Positions 8,035-15,002 of a stretch of DNA of 64,000 nucleotides are shown piece by piece (the first letter of the stretch is position 1; the number at the start of each line of letters is the position of its first letter). The DNA is from Psychroflexus curvus (lineage in GTDB: Bacteria > Bacteroidota > Bacteroidia > Flavobacteriales > Flavobacteriaceae), in the NCBI RefSeq assembly GCF_020164585.1, contig NZ_JAIQZF010000008.1, positions 48,649 to 112,648 on the forward strand. Direction: 5' to 3'. Below the pieces are notes generated by a model, which was not told where the DNA came from, searched no databases, and saw only the letters and a list, made by a program, of their open reading frames with translations. The position numbers and the translations under genes are program-made.

Positions 8035-8376
8035 ATGATTGAAAAATTTAAAGTTGTGTTTCTTAAAGAAGTTTTTGAATTTCTTGACGGACTCGATAAA
8101 AAGGCTCGGGATAAAATCTTTTACAATATTGACAAAGCAAAGGTTAAAACAAATAACTCTATCTTTAAGAAACTAAATTCGGATATCTGGGAGTTTCGGA
8201 CTTTGTACAACAAAAAACAATATCGACTTTTTGCCTTCTGGGATAAAACCGACAATAAAGTGAGCTTAGTAATTGCAACTCATGGAATTGTCAAAAAAAC
8301 ACAGAAAACACCAAAAAAAGATTTAGACAAGGCAACCGAGTTGATGAATAAATATTTTGAATTTAAAAACAAATAA
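8035..8376 (+). CDS. HigB/Gp49-type toxin (intact)
   Basis: A 113-residue protein of the phage-derived Gp49-like (PF05973) type. It shows the FLKEVFEFLDGLDKKARDKI N-terminal helix, IWEFRTLYNKKQYRLFAFWD strands and the KKTQKTPKKDLDKA C-terminal signature. Family members are RelE-fold mRNA interferases. The frame has the usual full length, unlike the interrupted homologue at 4768-5109. The antitoxin follows two bases after the stop. Target specificity is unknown. Confidence 0.88.
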   Translation: MIEKFKVVFLKEVFEFLDGLDKKARDKIFYNIDKAKVKTNNSIFKKLNSDIWEFRTLYNKKQYRLFAFWDKTDNKVSLVIATHGIVKKTQKTPKKDLDKATELMNKYFEFKNK

Positions 8377-8378
8377 CT

Positions 8379-8696
8379 ATGGAAACATACTCGTTTGACG
8401 AAGTCAAAGATAAATACATTGGAAAAAAAGGAACGGCTGAAAGGGATGTTTATGAAAACGAATTACGACTTGACTTAATTGGAGAAGCAATAAAACATGC
8501 TCGTAAAGAACGAAAGTTAACCCAAACCCAACTTGGAGAATTAATTGGTGTAAAAAAAGCTCAAATTTCTAAAATAGAAAATAATCTGACTGACGCTCGA
8601 TTTGATACTATTTTGAAAGTTTTTAGAGCATTAAATGCCAAAATTAACTTTAACGTGGAATTGCTTAACCAAAAAATGGATTTAGCTACTGAATAA
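8379..8696 (+). CDS. XRE-type HTH antitoxin partner
   Basis: A 105-residue protein with a Cro/C1 helix-turn-helix at about 43-80 (LTQTQLGELIGVKKAQISKI). It starts two bases after the toxin stop and is co-transcribed with it. The N-terminal segment FDEVKDKYIGKKGTAERDVY resembles the other antitoxin here (4476-4778), so the two modules are related. It should bind the toxin and autoregulate the promoter at 7985-8016. Confidence 0.88.
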   Translation: METYSFDEVKDKYIGKKGTAERDVYENELRLDLIGEAIKHARKERKLTQTQLGELIGVKKAQISKIENNLTDARFDTILKVFRALNAKINFNVELLNQKMDLATE

Positions 8697-8802
8697 GGAA
8701 GTTATGTATCATTTCATTATTTGATGACTAGAAGTCTATTTGAATTGAAGTTTTTAGTTTTCAACTACACCAACTTATCCTCTATAGGCCTGAGTCATTT
8801 AT

Positions 8803-8828
8803 TTTGAAAAAAATAAATGTTTACCTTG
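8803..8828 (+). promoter_or_regulatory. Weak promoter candidate for the truncated antitoxin
   Basis: TTG at 8803-8805 and TACCTTG at 8822-8828 approximate the -33/-7 pattern, with one mismatch to TAnnTTTG. Confidence 0.3.
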
Positions 8829-8859
8829 TACTTGCTGGTGGGTGGAAAAATTTGTAAAA

Positions 8860-9027
8860 ATGAAAACAACAACACTTTCAGATTTTAAAAGAAATTTCAA
8901 AATGTATTTCGATAGAATTACAAAAAACTCTGAGGCTCTGACTATAAACCTAAGAAAAGATTCAGGAATTGTCGTGATGTCTCTGCAAGAGTATAAATCT
9001 TTAATTTCAAAATGTAGATTCCACTAA
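8860..9027 (+). pseudogene. Truncated YefM/Phd-type antitoxin, no toxin
   Basis: ATG 8860 gives 55 residues. The N-terminal Phd fold is clear: MKTTTLSDFKRNFKMYFDRI and DSGIVVMSLQEYKSL. Family members have about 80 residues and continue with a toxin-binding C-terminal helix; here the frame ends with SKCRFH. No YoeB-like toxin follows. The DNA-binding half could still fold, but toxin neutralisation is unlikely. A GTG at 8842 is a less likely start. Confidence 0.7.
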
Positions 9028-9125
9028 GATTGATTTTCGTACAACCAAAATTTACAGGATTTATTTTGATAAGACGGATTAGAGATTTGAATTAATAATT
9101 TTAAAATCTAAAATCTGCCTAAGGT

Positions 9126-9680
9126 CTACTTCTTCACTCGCTTTTCATTCTTTTTCACAAAGGCATCCCAGCCGGTATAGGAAGTGCCAATATCGGGTTG
9201 TCCGGAGTTATAGAAATGGCAAACCGCCGCAGCCAGTCCGTCGGTAGAGTCCAGGTTTTTGGGCAGTTCTTTGATGTTCAGCATCTGCTGCAGCATCTTG
9301 GCCACCTGTTCTTTGCTGGCATTTCCGTTGCCTGTAATGGCCATTTTGATCTTTTTGGGAAGGTATTCTGTGATAGGAATCTGACGTGAAAGACCCGCAG
9401 CCATGGCGACGCCCTGAGCTCTGCCCAGCTTCAGCATCGACTGGACATTTTTCCCAAAAAACGGAGCCTCAATAGCAATTTCGTCGGGGTGGTAGGTGTC
9501 GATCAGCTCGATGGTACGCTCAAAAATGAGTTTCAGTTTAGTGTAAGGGTCATCGTATTTTTTAAGCATGAGTTCATTCAACTGAACAAACTTCATTTTT
9601 TTGTTCTCGATTTCAATGACTCCAAACCCCATGATGGTGGTGCCGGGGTCTATGCCTAAAATGATTCGTTCTGTCGCCAA
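9126..9680 (-). CDS. ruvC: Holliday junction resolvase RuvC
   Basis: A 184-residue RuvC. The first catalytic Asp is in IILGIDPGTT (Asp11), the Glu is in EIAIEAPFFGKN, and the C-terminal acidic pair with a His is in DSTDGLAAAVCH, so the active site is complete. The enzyme cuts Holliday junctions during recombination with RuvAB. It is divergent from the flippase-like gene, with 28 bases between starts. Neither ruvA nor ruvB is in the window. Confidence 0.95.
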   Translation of the reverse strand: MATERIILGIDPGTTIMGFGVIEIENKKMKFVQLNELMLKKYDDPYTKLKLIFERTIELIDTYHPDEIAIEAPFFGKNVQSMLKLGRAQGVAMAAGLSRQIPITEYLPKKIKMAITGNGNASKEQVAKMLQQMLNIKELPKNLDSTDGLAAAVCHFYNSGQPDIGTSYTGWDAFVKKNEKRVKK

Positions 9681-9708
9681 TCTTTTATTTATTCGTTATT
9701 TTGTACAC

Positions 9709-10653
9709 ATGAAGTTGCCTCACAAAACTAATCAATTCTGGACGCTAGCCATCAAATTTTTGCTAGTAAGTCTGAGCCTGGTAGTGATTTTAAAAGCTAT
9801 ACAAGACGTCAGCCCTGCTCACTGGCAATTGATTTTTGATTTTTCACAGTCGACAGATTTGTTATGGCTTGGCTTTTTTTTCTCTCTGCTGAACTGGTCA
9901 CTGGAAAGTTTGAAGTGGAAAACTTTGCTTAGCCATACCAAAACTATCACACTTTCCAGCGCCTTTTCAGAGACCCTGAGAGCGCATGCGGTGAGTATCA
10001 TTACCCCCAATAAAATCGGAGAATTTGGTGCCAAAGCGAGTTTTTATTCAAAATCGCTAAGACCTCAAATTTTAAAACTCACACTGATAGGCCAGTTGTA
10101 CCAGCTCCTGGCGACCTTCTTTTTTGGGGTGCTGGGCTTGTCTATTATTTACGCTCAGTTGTCTTTTCAGTTAAAACTTTCTATCGGAATTGCTTTAGGA
10201 CTGCTTTTAATTTTAGGTTTGGTTTTCTACTTCACGAAGTTTCAAAACAAATGGCTCTTGAAATTAGAGACTTACTTTTCTTCATTAACCAAATTATCAG
10301 ATAGAAACAATGCCAAAGTGTTAACCCTTTCAATGTTGAGGTATATGTGTTTTAGTCATCAGTTTTATTTATTGCTGTGGTTGTTTCAGCCAGAATTGAG
10401 TTACACGCAAGTCATGCCGATTATCTTTTCGATTTATTTCATAAGTTCGATTGTGCCCACATTCCTGATTTTGGATGCGACACTTAAAGCCGGCTTAGGT
10501 TTGGTTTTATTGAGCGGTTTCCTGGCTACAGAAGTTATCATCGCCGTGAGTTTACTGATGTGGATTTTCAATTTTGGAGTTCCTGCTTTGTTTGGAAACC
10601 TTTTGCTATTGAAGCCCAAACGCCTCAGCATTGAATCTAAACACCTACTATGA
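9709..10653 (+). CDS. Flippase-like membrane protein (LPG synthase TM domain type)
   Basis: I chose ATG 9709 (314 residues), which avoids overlap with divergent ruvC. The protein has about 7-8 hydrophobic helices and the conserved region ITPNKIGEFGAKASFY typical of the UPF0104/lysylphosphatidylglycerol synthetase transmembrane family. Such proteins often act in lipid or glycolipid export. The stop overlaps the start of the next glycosyltransferase (ATGA), so the two probably act together on a lipid-linked product. Substrate unknown. Confidence 0.75.
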   Translation: MKLPHKTNQFWTLAIKFLLVSLSLVVILKAIQDVSPAHWQLIFDFSQSTDLLWLGFFFSLLNWSLESLKWKTLLSHTKTITLSSAFSETLRAHAVSIITPNKIGEFGAKASFYSKSLRPQILKLTLIGQLYQLLATFFFGVLGLSIIYAQLSFQLKLSIGIALGLLLILGLVFYFTKFQNKWLLKLETYFSSLTKLSDRNNAKVLTLSMLRYMCFSHQFYLLLWLFQPELSYTQVMPIIFSIYFISSIVPTFLILDATLKAGLGLVLLSGFLATEVIIAVSLLMWIFNFGVPALFGNLLLLKPKRLSIESKHLL

Positions 10654-11810
10654 CCTGGCTTTTTGGTTTCTATCTGATTCTGGCGATTTATCTGGCTTAC
10701 ATTCTATGGATGACTCTGGGTCTTACTAGATTTTTAAAGCAAAAACCCTTACAATTTAAAACGCCCAAAACCAAATTCAGCATCGTCATTCCCATGCGGG
10801 ACGAAGCCGAAAACCTCCCTGCCTTGTTTCGTTCTATTTCAGAATTGTCTTACCCTAACTCCTTATTCGAAATTATTGTAGTGGATGACGCCTCCCGGGA
10901 CGACTCCTGGAAACTGGTCAGAGCATTTCAGGCTCACTATCGCGAGATTAAAATCTATCTTGTATCAGGCCTGCCTGACCGCGTCACGCAGGCAGGCTCA
11001 GAAGGAAAGTTTACTCCCAAAAAAAACGCCATTCATAAAGCTATTTCCTTATCTTCTTATCCCTATATTCTGACCACAGATGCAGATGTTTTGCTTCCGG
11101 CTTACTGGCTTGAGAGCTACGACTCAAGACTACAACAGACTGATACAGACCTTGTCGCCGGTGGGGTAGTGGTGGCCAAAAGCACCTCTTTTTTATCCCG
11201 GTACCAGCATTTTGATATGCTGAGTTTGCAGGCTTTTGGCCTGGGGAGTTTTGCCAGACGTCAGCCTGTGATTTGCAATGGCGCCAACTTATGTTATAAA
11301 AAACAAGCCTATGTGGATGCAGAGGTTAATCGCGGAACAGCGCACATTGCCAGTGGAGATGATGTGTTTACGCTGCAGAGTTTTCGGGAAAAAGGCTTTG
11401 TGATCGACTACATGTCGAATCCAGAAAGTGTGGTGTGGACCAAGGCTTTGGAGTCTTTTGGAGAGTTGTGGCAGCAGCGCAGACGCTGGGCAAGAAAGAC
11501 GACCTCTGTAGACAGCTGGTATATGAAAGGTGTAGGGACTCTGATCACCCTGATGCAGCTCGCTTTGGTGTTGAGCCTTATCTTAGGCTTTTGGCATCAG
11601 GCTTATTTTGGGTTTTTGGTCAATGCGTTTGTGTTGAAATTTATCCTGGATGGCTGGAGTTTGTCGCGTATGGCAAAGCTTCAAAATCTAGGCTTTTGTT
11701 GGATGGATTTTCTAAAAGTGAGTCTGGTTTATCCCTTCTTTACTTTGTTTTTTTCTTTGACGAGTTTGTATGGAAAATTCGACTGGAAGGGCAGACGATT
11801 TTCGAAATAA
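10650..11810 (+). CDS. Membrane family 2 glycosyltransferase
   Basis: A 386-residue GT2 enzyme with an N-terminal membrane helix (about 2-25), GT-A motifs VIPMRDEAENL, VVDDASRDDSW and TTDADVLLP, the processive-type QQRRRWARKT motif (about 274) and about three C-terminal membrane helices. This resembles cellulose-synthase-like and biofilm polysaccharide synthases. It overlaps the preceding flippase-like gene by four bases. Residues about 108-116 (GLPDRVTQA) are encoded by a palindromic repeat that looks like an in-frame insertion. Confidence 0.82.
   Translation: MTWLFGFYLILAIYLAYILWMTLGLTRFLKQKPLQFKTPKTKFSIVIPMRDEAENLPALFRSISELSYPNSLFEIIVVDDASRDDSWKLVRAFQAHYREIKIYLVSGLPDRVTQAGSEGKFTPKKNAIHKAISLSSYPYILTTDADVLLPAYWLESYDSRLQQTDTDLVAGGVVVAKSTSFLSRYQHFDMLSLQAFGLGSFARRQPVICNGANLCYKKQAYVDAEVNRGTAHIASGDDVFTLQSFREKGFVIDYMSNPESVVWTKALESFGELWQQRRRWARKTTSVDSWYMKGVGTLITLMQLALVLSLILGFWHQAYFGFLVNAFVLKFILDGWSLSRMAKLQNLGFCWMDFLKVSLVYPFFTLFFSLTSLYGKFDWKGRRFSK
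10969..10997. repeat. Palindromic element inside the GT2 coding sequence
   Basis: Perfect 9-bp arms GCCTGCCTG (10969-10977) and CAGGCAGGC (10989-10997) with an 11-base centre. Related CCTGCCT/AGGCAGG palindromes occur in the intergenic repeat regions at 21527-21552, 60460-60540, 62784-62821 and 63020-63070. The reading frame stays open through it. Confidence 0.8.
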
Positions 11811-11866
11811 GTAAAGTTTCACATCAATCATTTTCAAGGTCTAGACATCAAAATTTAACCCTGAAA

Positions 11867-11998
11867 TCACCTATATTCCAGAGGTTCTCTTTTAGTATGT
11901 CTAACTCGTAAAATTCTAATTTCAGAATTTGTAACCTGGTCAGCAATGCAACTCTTATTAGCTTCAAAAGCTAATTTTCGCCAGACAACTTCTACCAT
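11867..11998 (-). pseudogene. Internally shortened RelE/ParE-type toxin
   Basis: Hand-translated 43-residue frame starting at ATG 11998, whose start overlaps the antitoxin stop (ATGGTAG). The first 14 residues (MVEVVWRKLAFEAN) resemble the N-terminal strand and helix of RelE/ParE toxins. Residues 21-41 include the C-terminal strand IRILRVRHTKREPL. Normal members have about 95-100 residues, so some 55 residues from the middle seem to be lost in frame. It is probably inactive. Confidence 0.65.
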
Positions 11999-12213
11999 TG
12001 ATTAGCAATTTCTCGAGCTTGTTCTTGTGTATAAAAGTCCCCGTTGTCAACATCTTCAATGGCTTCGTCAATTTCTTTATTGTATTGCTTTAAAGAAATT
12101 CTTTGAGTTTCTTTTGCCTCTTTGTTTATTAGAGTTTCTAGCTTTTCAAGCATTCTTTCGTCAACATCAAACAATTTTTAAATAAACTCATATTTTCTTG
12201 CTTCTAAATCCAT
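11992..12213 (-). pseudogene. Antitoxin gene with ochre stop at codon 12
   Basis: Reading from ATG 12213 gives MDLEARKYEFI, then TAA at 12180-12178, then KLFDVDERMLEKLETLINKE onward in the same frame to ANQW. From memory, related flavobacterial antitoxins have Gln at the stop position, so a CAA to TAA change is likely. A TTG at 12174 could restart a 60-residue protein. The C-terminal toxin-contact region (NGDFYTQEQAREIANQW) is intact. The partner toxin is shortened too, so the module looks dead. Confidence 0.65.
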
Positions 12214-12352
12214 AACATCTGCTTTTATTAATACAAGTCTACAATTAATGTTTTTAGTTTAGAATTTGCTAATTTGATTTATACGGCTCGCTGGATTCTA
12301 ATCTCGACTACCTGCTCATTTCAATTATAAGATCAAAAACCCTTTAAACACA

Positions 12353-12823
12353 TTATTCCAATAGGATAGGAAGCTCAGTACGTAAAGCTACAGGGACGCT
12401 TCTTTTTTGAGCGGGATACACTTCGGGGAGTTGAGAAATGGCCTCTTTGAGCCAGCCTTCAAGTTTAGGGTTTTGTGAGGAGATTTTATCAGAAATCCTG
12501 AGGTTTTCCACTCTGGCTTCTCCCTCTTCAGTGATATAAAGTTCTAAGACAAGTGTATCCAGTGAAGCTTCTGAAGTGGTGATTTGTTGCTGACTTAGCT
12601 GATTGCTCACTGCCTTTTTAATCTGTGTCTCAAAGCAAATTTTGCTTTCCTGTTTGGAAGTCACCACCCCGCAATCCTGAAAAGTCGGATAAAAATCTAC
12701 TTCTTTCCAATTGATAGCTTTCATTTCCTCCTGCAAAATTTCCTCTGCAGATTGTTTTTTTAAATTGAAATCTTTGCACGAAGACAGTATTAAAATCAAA
12801 AAAAGAGGAGTCCATAACTTCAT
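12353..12823 (-). CDS. Hypothetical lipoprotein
   Basis: 156 residues with a lipoprotein signal peptide (MKLWTPLFLILILSSC, lipobox LSSC, Cys16). The mature part has two cysteines (DCGVV and KICFE) and a pattern of alternating strands with YITEEGEARVENLRI. That vaguely recalls TonB C-terminal-type domains, but I would not assign the family. It lies 24 bases downstream of the glycosyltransferase gene at 12848 and may be co-transcribed with it. Confidence 0.6.
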   Translation of the reverse strand: MKLWTPLFLILILSSCKDFNLKKQSAEEILQEEMKAINWKEVDFYPTFQDCGVVTSKQESKICFETQIKKAVSNQLSQQQITTSEASLDTLVLELYITEEGEARVENLRISDKISSQNPKLEGWLKEAISQLPEVYPAQKRSVPVALRTELPILLE

Positions 12824-12847
12824 AAAGTAAAGATAATCAAAAGCCTT

Positions 12848-14092
12848 CTAAGTTGAAGTTTTGTTTTTGGATTCTATCCACAAAGACATGTACTTAGTAC
12901 TTTGTGTGGTATGGTGCATTAAAACCTGACCCACAAAATTCTTTTGCCTGTGTAAATTCACATCTTTTTCCAGTTTTTTAAGCCGTTTGAAAAAATTGGC
13001 TGCAAAGACTCGACGCTGAAACCGCTGATTGATAATTTTAAAGCCGTTTTTTTGTCCTATTTTCCAGCGTTTAGGCATTTTGTAGAGCAGTATAGCCTGT
13101 CGGGCAATCTCTTCGGGGGTGTTGGCAATTTCGCCACACCAGGGCAAGTCTCCACAAAGGCCTTCAGCACCGACAGTGGTTGTGATGGAGGGTGTTCCTG
13201 CCTGCATGGCATCTATAAATTTGCCTTTAAGTCCCGCGCCGAATCTTAAGGGCCCCAGTAAAACCCGGGCCTGCTTAATCGCCTCTATGGCGTTTGGCGC
13301 TCGTCCTTTTATCAAAAAACCCTGCTTGGCATTGTGAAGCTGCTCGACTTTTTGGGAGGTATAGGCGCCATAGACATGAAGCTCTGCTTCCGGCAATTCT
13401 TTTTTGATGAGCGGCCAGATGTCTTCTTTTAAAAATAAGGTTTTATCCCAGTTGGGGGCGTGCAAAAAATTACCGATGCTGATGAAGTGTTGTCGTTCTT
13501 CGAAGCCCGGGAGATTTTCTATGTCTTTATCTTTTAGAGGTTTTAATAAAAAAGGAAGATAAAGGAGCAGGCTTTTGTGGACTTTAAATTCATTCACCAG
13601 CAAGCCCATTTCAGATTTTGAAATGATCAAACTCAGGTCACTTCGAAGAATGGAAGCGATTTCTCGTTTGGCGATGTCGGTGTATAAATACTTCTTTTTA
13701 AAGGATTTCTTTTCCTTGTAGGCCTGTTGTCGTGCTTTCCTCAAAAAATGAAGATCTTCGGTGTCCAGTATTCTCAGGGCATCGGGGCAGTGCTCGGCAA
13801 CTCGCCAGCCAAACTGCTCTTCCATCATAAACCGGTCGAAGAGCACATGCGTGGGTTGTTCTTCTTTCAGGAAGTCGTCAAAATCTGAGTTATTGACCTG
13901 TATTTGCTTTTGGGGGATTCCGAGTTGCTCAAGGTTCTCTGCATTCTCCGAAAATCCGGCCGGCGAGGCGTATACGATGTCAAAGTTTCGTTTGAGAAAA
14001 AGATCAATAATTTGCATCATCCGGCTTCCGGCGGCAGAAGAATTCGGCTCCGGCCACACAAATCCAATAATCAATAACTTAGCCTGATTCAT
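12848..14092 (-). CDS. GT-B glycosyltransferase
   Basis: 414 residues. The N-terminal half has a Rossmann-like start (KLLIIGFVWPEPNSSAAGSR) and the C-terminal half carries the GT4-type donor site: FISIGNFLHAPNW, LHVYGAY, KGRAPNAIEAI and GLKGKFIDAMQAGTPSITTTVGAEGL. No membrane segment. Acceptor and sugar are unknown. It is separate from the large polysaccharide cluster and is followed by a small lipoprotein gene. Confidence 0.78.
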   Translation of the reverse strand: MNQAKLLIIGFVWPEPNSSAAGSRMMQIIDLFLKRNFDIVYASPAGFSENAENLEQLGIPQKQIQVNNSDFDDFLKEEQPTHVLFDRFMMEEQFGWRVAEHCPDALRILDTEDLHFLRKARQQAYKEKKSFKKKYLYTDIAKREIASILRSDLSLIISKSEMGLLVNEFKVHKSLLLYLPFLLKPLKDKDIENLPGFEERQHFISIGNFLHAPNWDKTLFLKEDIWPLIKKELPEAELHVYGAYTSQKVEQLHNAKQGFLIKGRAPNAIEAIKQARVLLGPLRFGAGLKGKFIDAMQAGTPSITTTVGAEGLCGDLPWCGEIANTPEEIARQAILLYKMPKRWKIGQKNGFKIINQRFQRRVFAANFFKRLKKLEKDVNLHRQKNFVGQVLMHHTTQSTKYMSLWIESKNKTST

Positions 14093-14169
14093 AGCTGCAA
14101 ATTTTAATTCGTTGCGAAAATCGATAATCTAAGGCTATTTCTTTAAAGATGTTTTGATTATTTTTTCAA

Positions 14170-14177
14170 TACATTTG
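14170..14177 (+). promoter_or_regulatory. Putative -7 box for the ECF sigma gene
   Basis: TACATTTG fits TAnnTTTG and lies 16 bases upstream of ATG 14194. Confidence 0.4.
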
Positions 14178-14193
14178 AGTCAAACAAGTTGAG

Positions 14194-14751
14194 ATGAGCA
14201 AGGAGAGATTGCAGCCAGAATTTTGGGTGGACAGGTACGGGGATTACTTTCTGTATTTCACGCTTTCAAAGGTGAGTGACAGGGAGGTCGCCAAAGATAT
14301 CGTGTCCGAGACTTTTCTGGCGGGACTGAAATCCAAAGCTAATTTTGAAGGGAGGTCTACCGAAAAAACATGGCTGACGTCCATTTTGAACCGGAAAATC
14401 ATCGACTACTACCGCAAGATCAATTCAAAAAAAGGTAAAGCTGAAATTAAAATCGACTATACCAGCGAAGATCAGGAGGGCTCCTGGCTGGAAGAACAGG
14501 TCTCGGGCAACCAGTCTGCGTCTGCAGATTTTTCACTAGAAAACAAGGAATTGGGAGAAGCTATTTTAGCCTGTCTGGAAAAGATTCATCCTAAACATGC
14601 TGAAATTTTCAAGATGAAAACCATGCAGGATTATGACAACGAAGTCATTTGTAATGAAATGGGAATTACTTCGTCTAATTTATGGGTCATTATCCACAGA
14701 GCACGAACGGCTTTAGCCAGTTGTCTGGATAATTCCTGGTTTAAAACATAA
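14194..14751 (+). CDS. ECF-type RNA polymerase sigma factor
   Basis: 185 residues. Region 2 is seen at about 8-70 (FTLSKVSDREVAKDIVSETF and the KTWLTSILNRKIIDYYR -10 recognition helix). Region 4 is at about 125-175 with a helix-turn-helix (VICNEMGITSSNLWVIIHRA). It probably directs transcription of a small regulon. The 82-residue Cys/His-rich protein two bases downstream is a likely partner. Confidence 0.85.
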   Translation: MSKERLQPEFWVDRYGDYFLYFTLSKVSDREVAKDIVSETFLAGLKSKANFEGRSTEKTWLTSILNRKIIDYYRKINSKKGKAEIKIDYTSEDQEGSWLEEQVSGNQSASADFSLENKELGEAILACLEKIHPKHAEIFKMKTMQDYDNEVICNEMGITSSNLWVIIHRARTALASCLDNSWFKT

Positions 14752-14753
14752 AA

Positions 14754-15002
14754 ATGGAGATTAAGAAACTAAAAAATTTACCCACGTCCTGTCAGAAAGT
14801 AGCTGAATTTAGCGATAAACAACAGTATGCGGAAGCTGGTTTTTGGGAAAAGATGCGAGTTCAAATTCATATTTTGCATTGCAGGCATTGCCACTCCTAT
14901 CATATTAAAAATGAAGCATTGACAGAGCTCTTGCAGAAACATGAGCTTAATCTGCTCTCTAAATCAGAAAAAGAAGAACTAAAGGCAAAGCTGGTCTTAT
15001 AA
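14754..15002 (+). CDS. Small Cys/His protein, likely anti-sigma-type partner
   Basis: 82 residues with Cys13 and an HCRHCHSYH cluster at about 42-50 that could bind zinc. It starts two bases after the ECF sigma stop. Small zinc-type proteins next to ECF sigma factors are often anti-sigma factors. There is no membrane segment, so control would be cytosolic. The 3' end overlaps the convergent porin gene by six bases. The function is inferred mainly from position. Confidence 0.6.
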   Translation: MEIKKLKNLPTSCQKVAEFSDKQQYAEAGFWEKMRVQIHILHCRHCHSYHIKNEALTELLQKHELNLLSKSEKEELKAKLVL

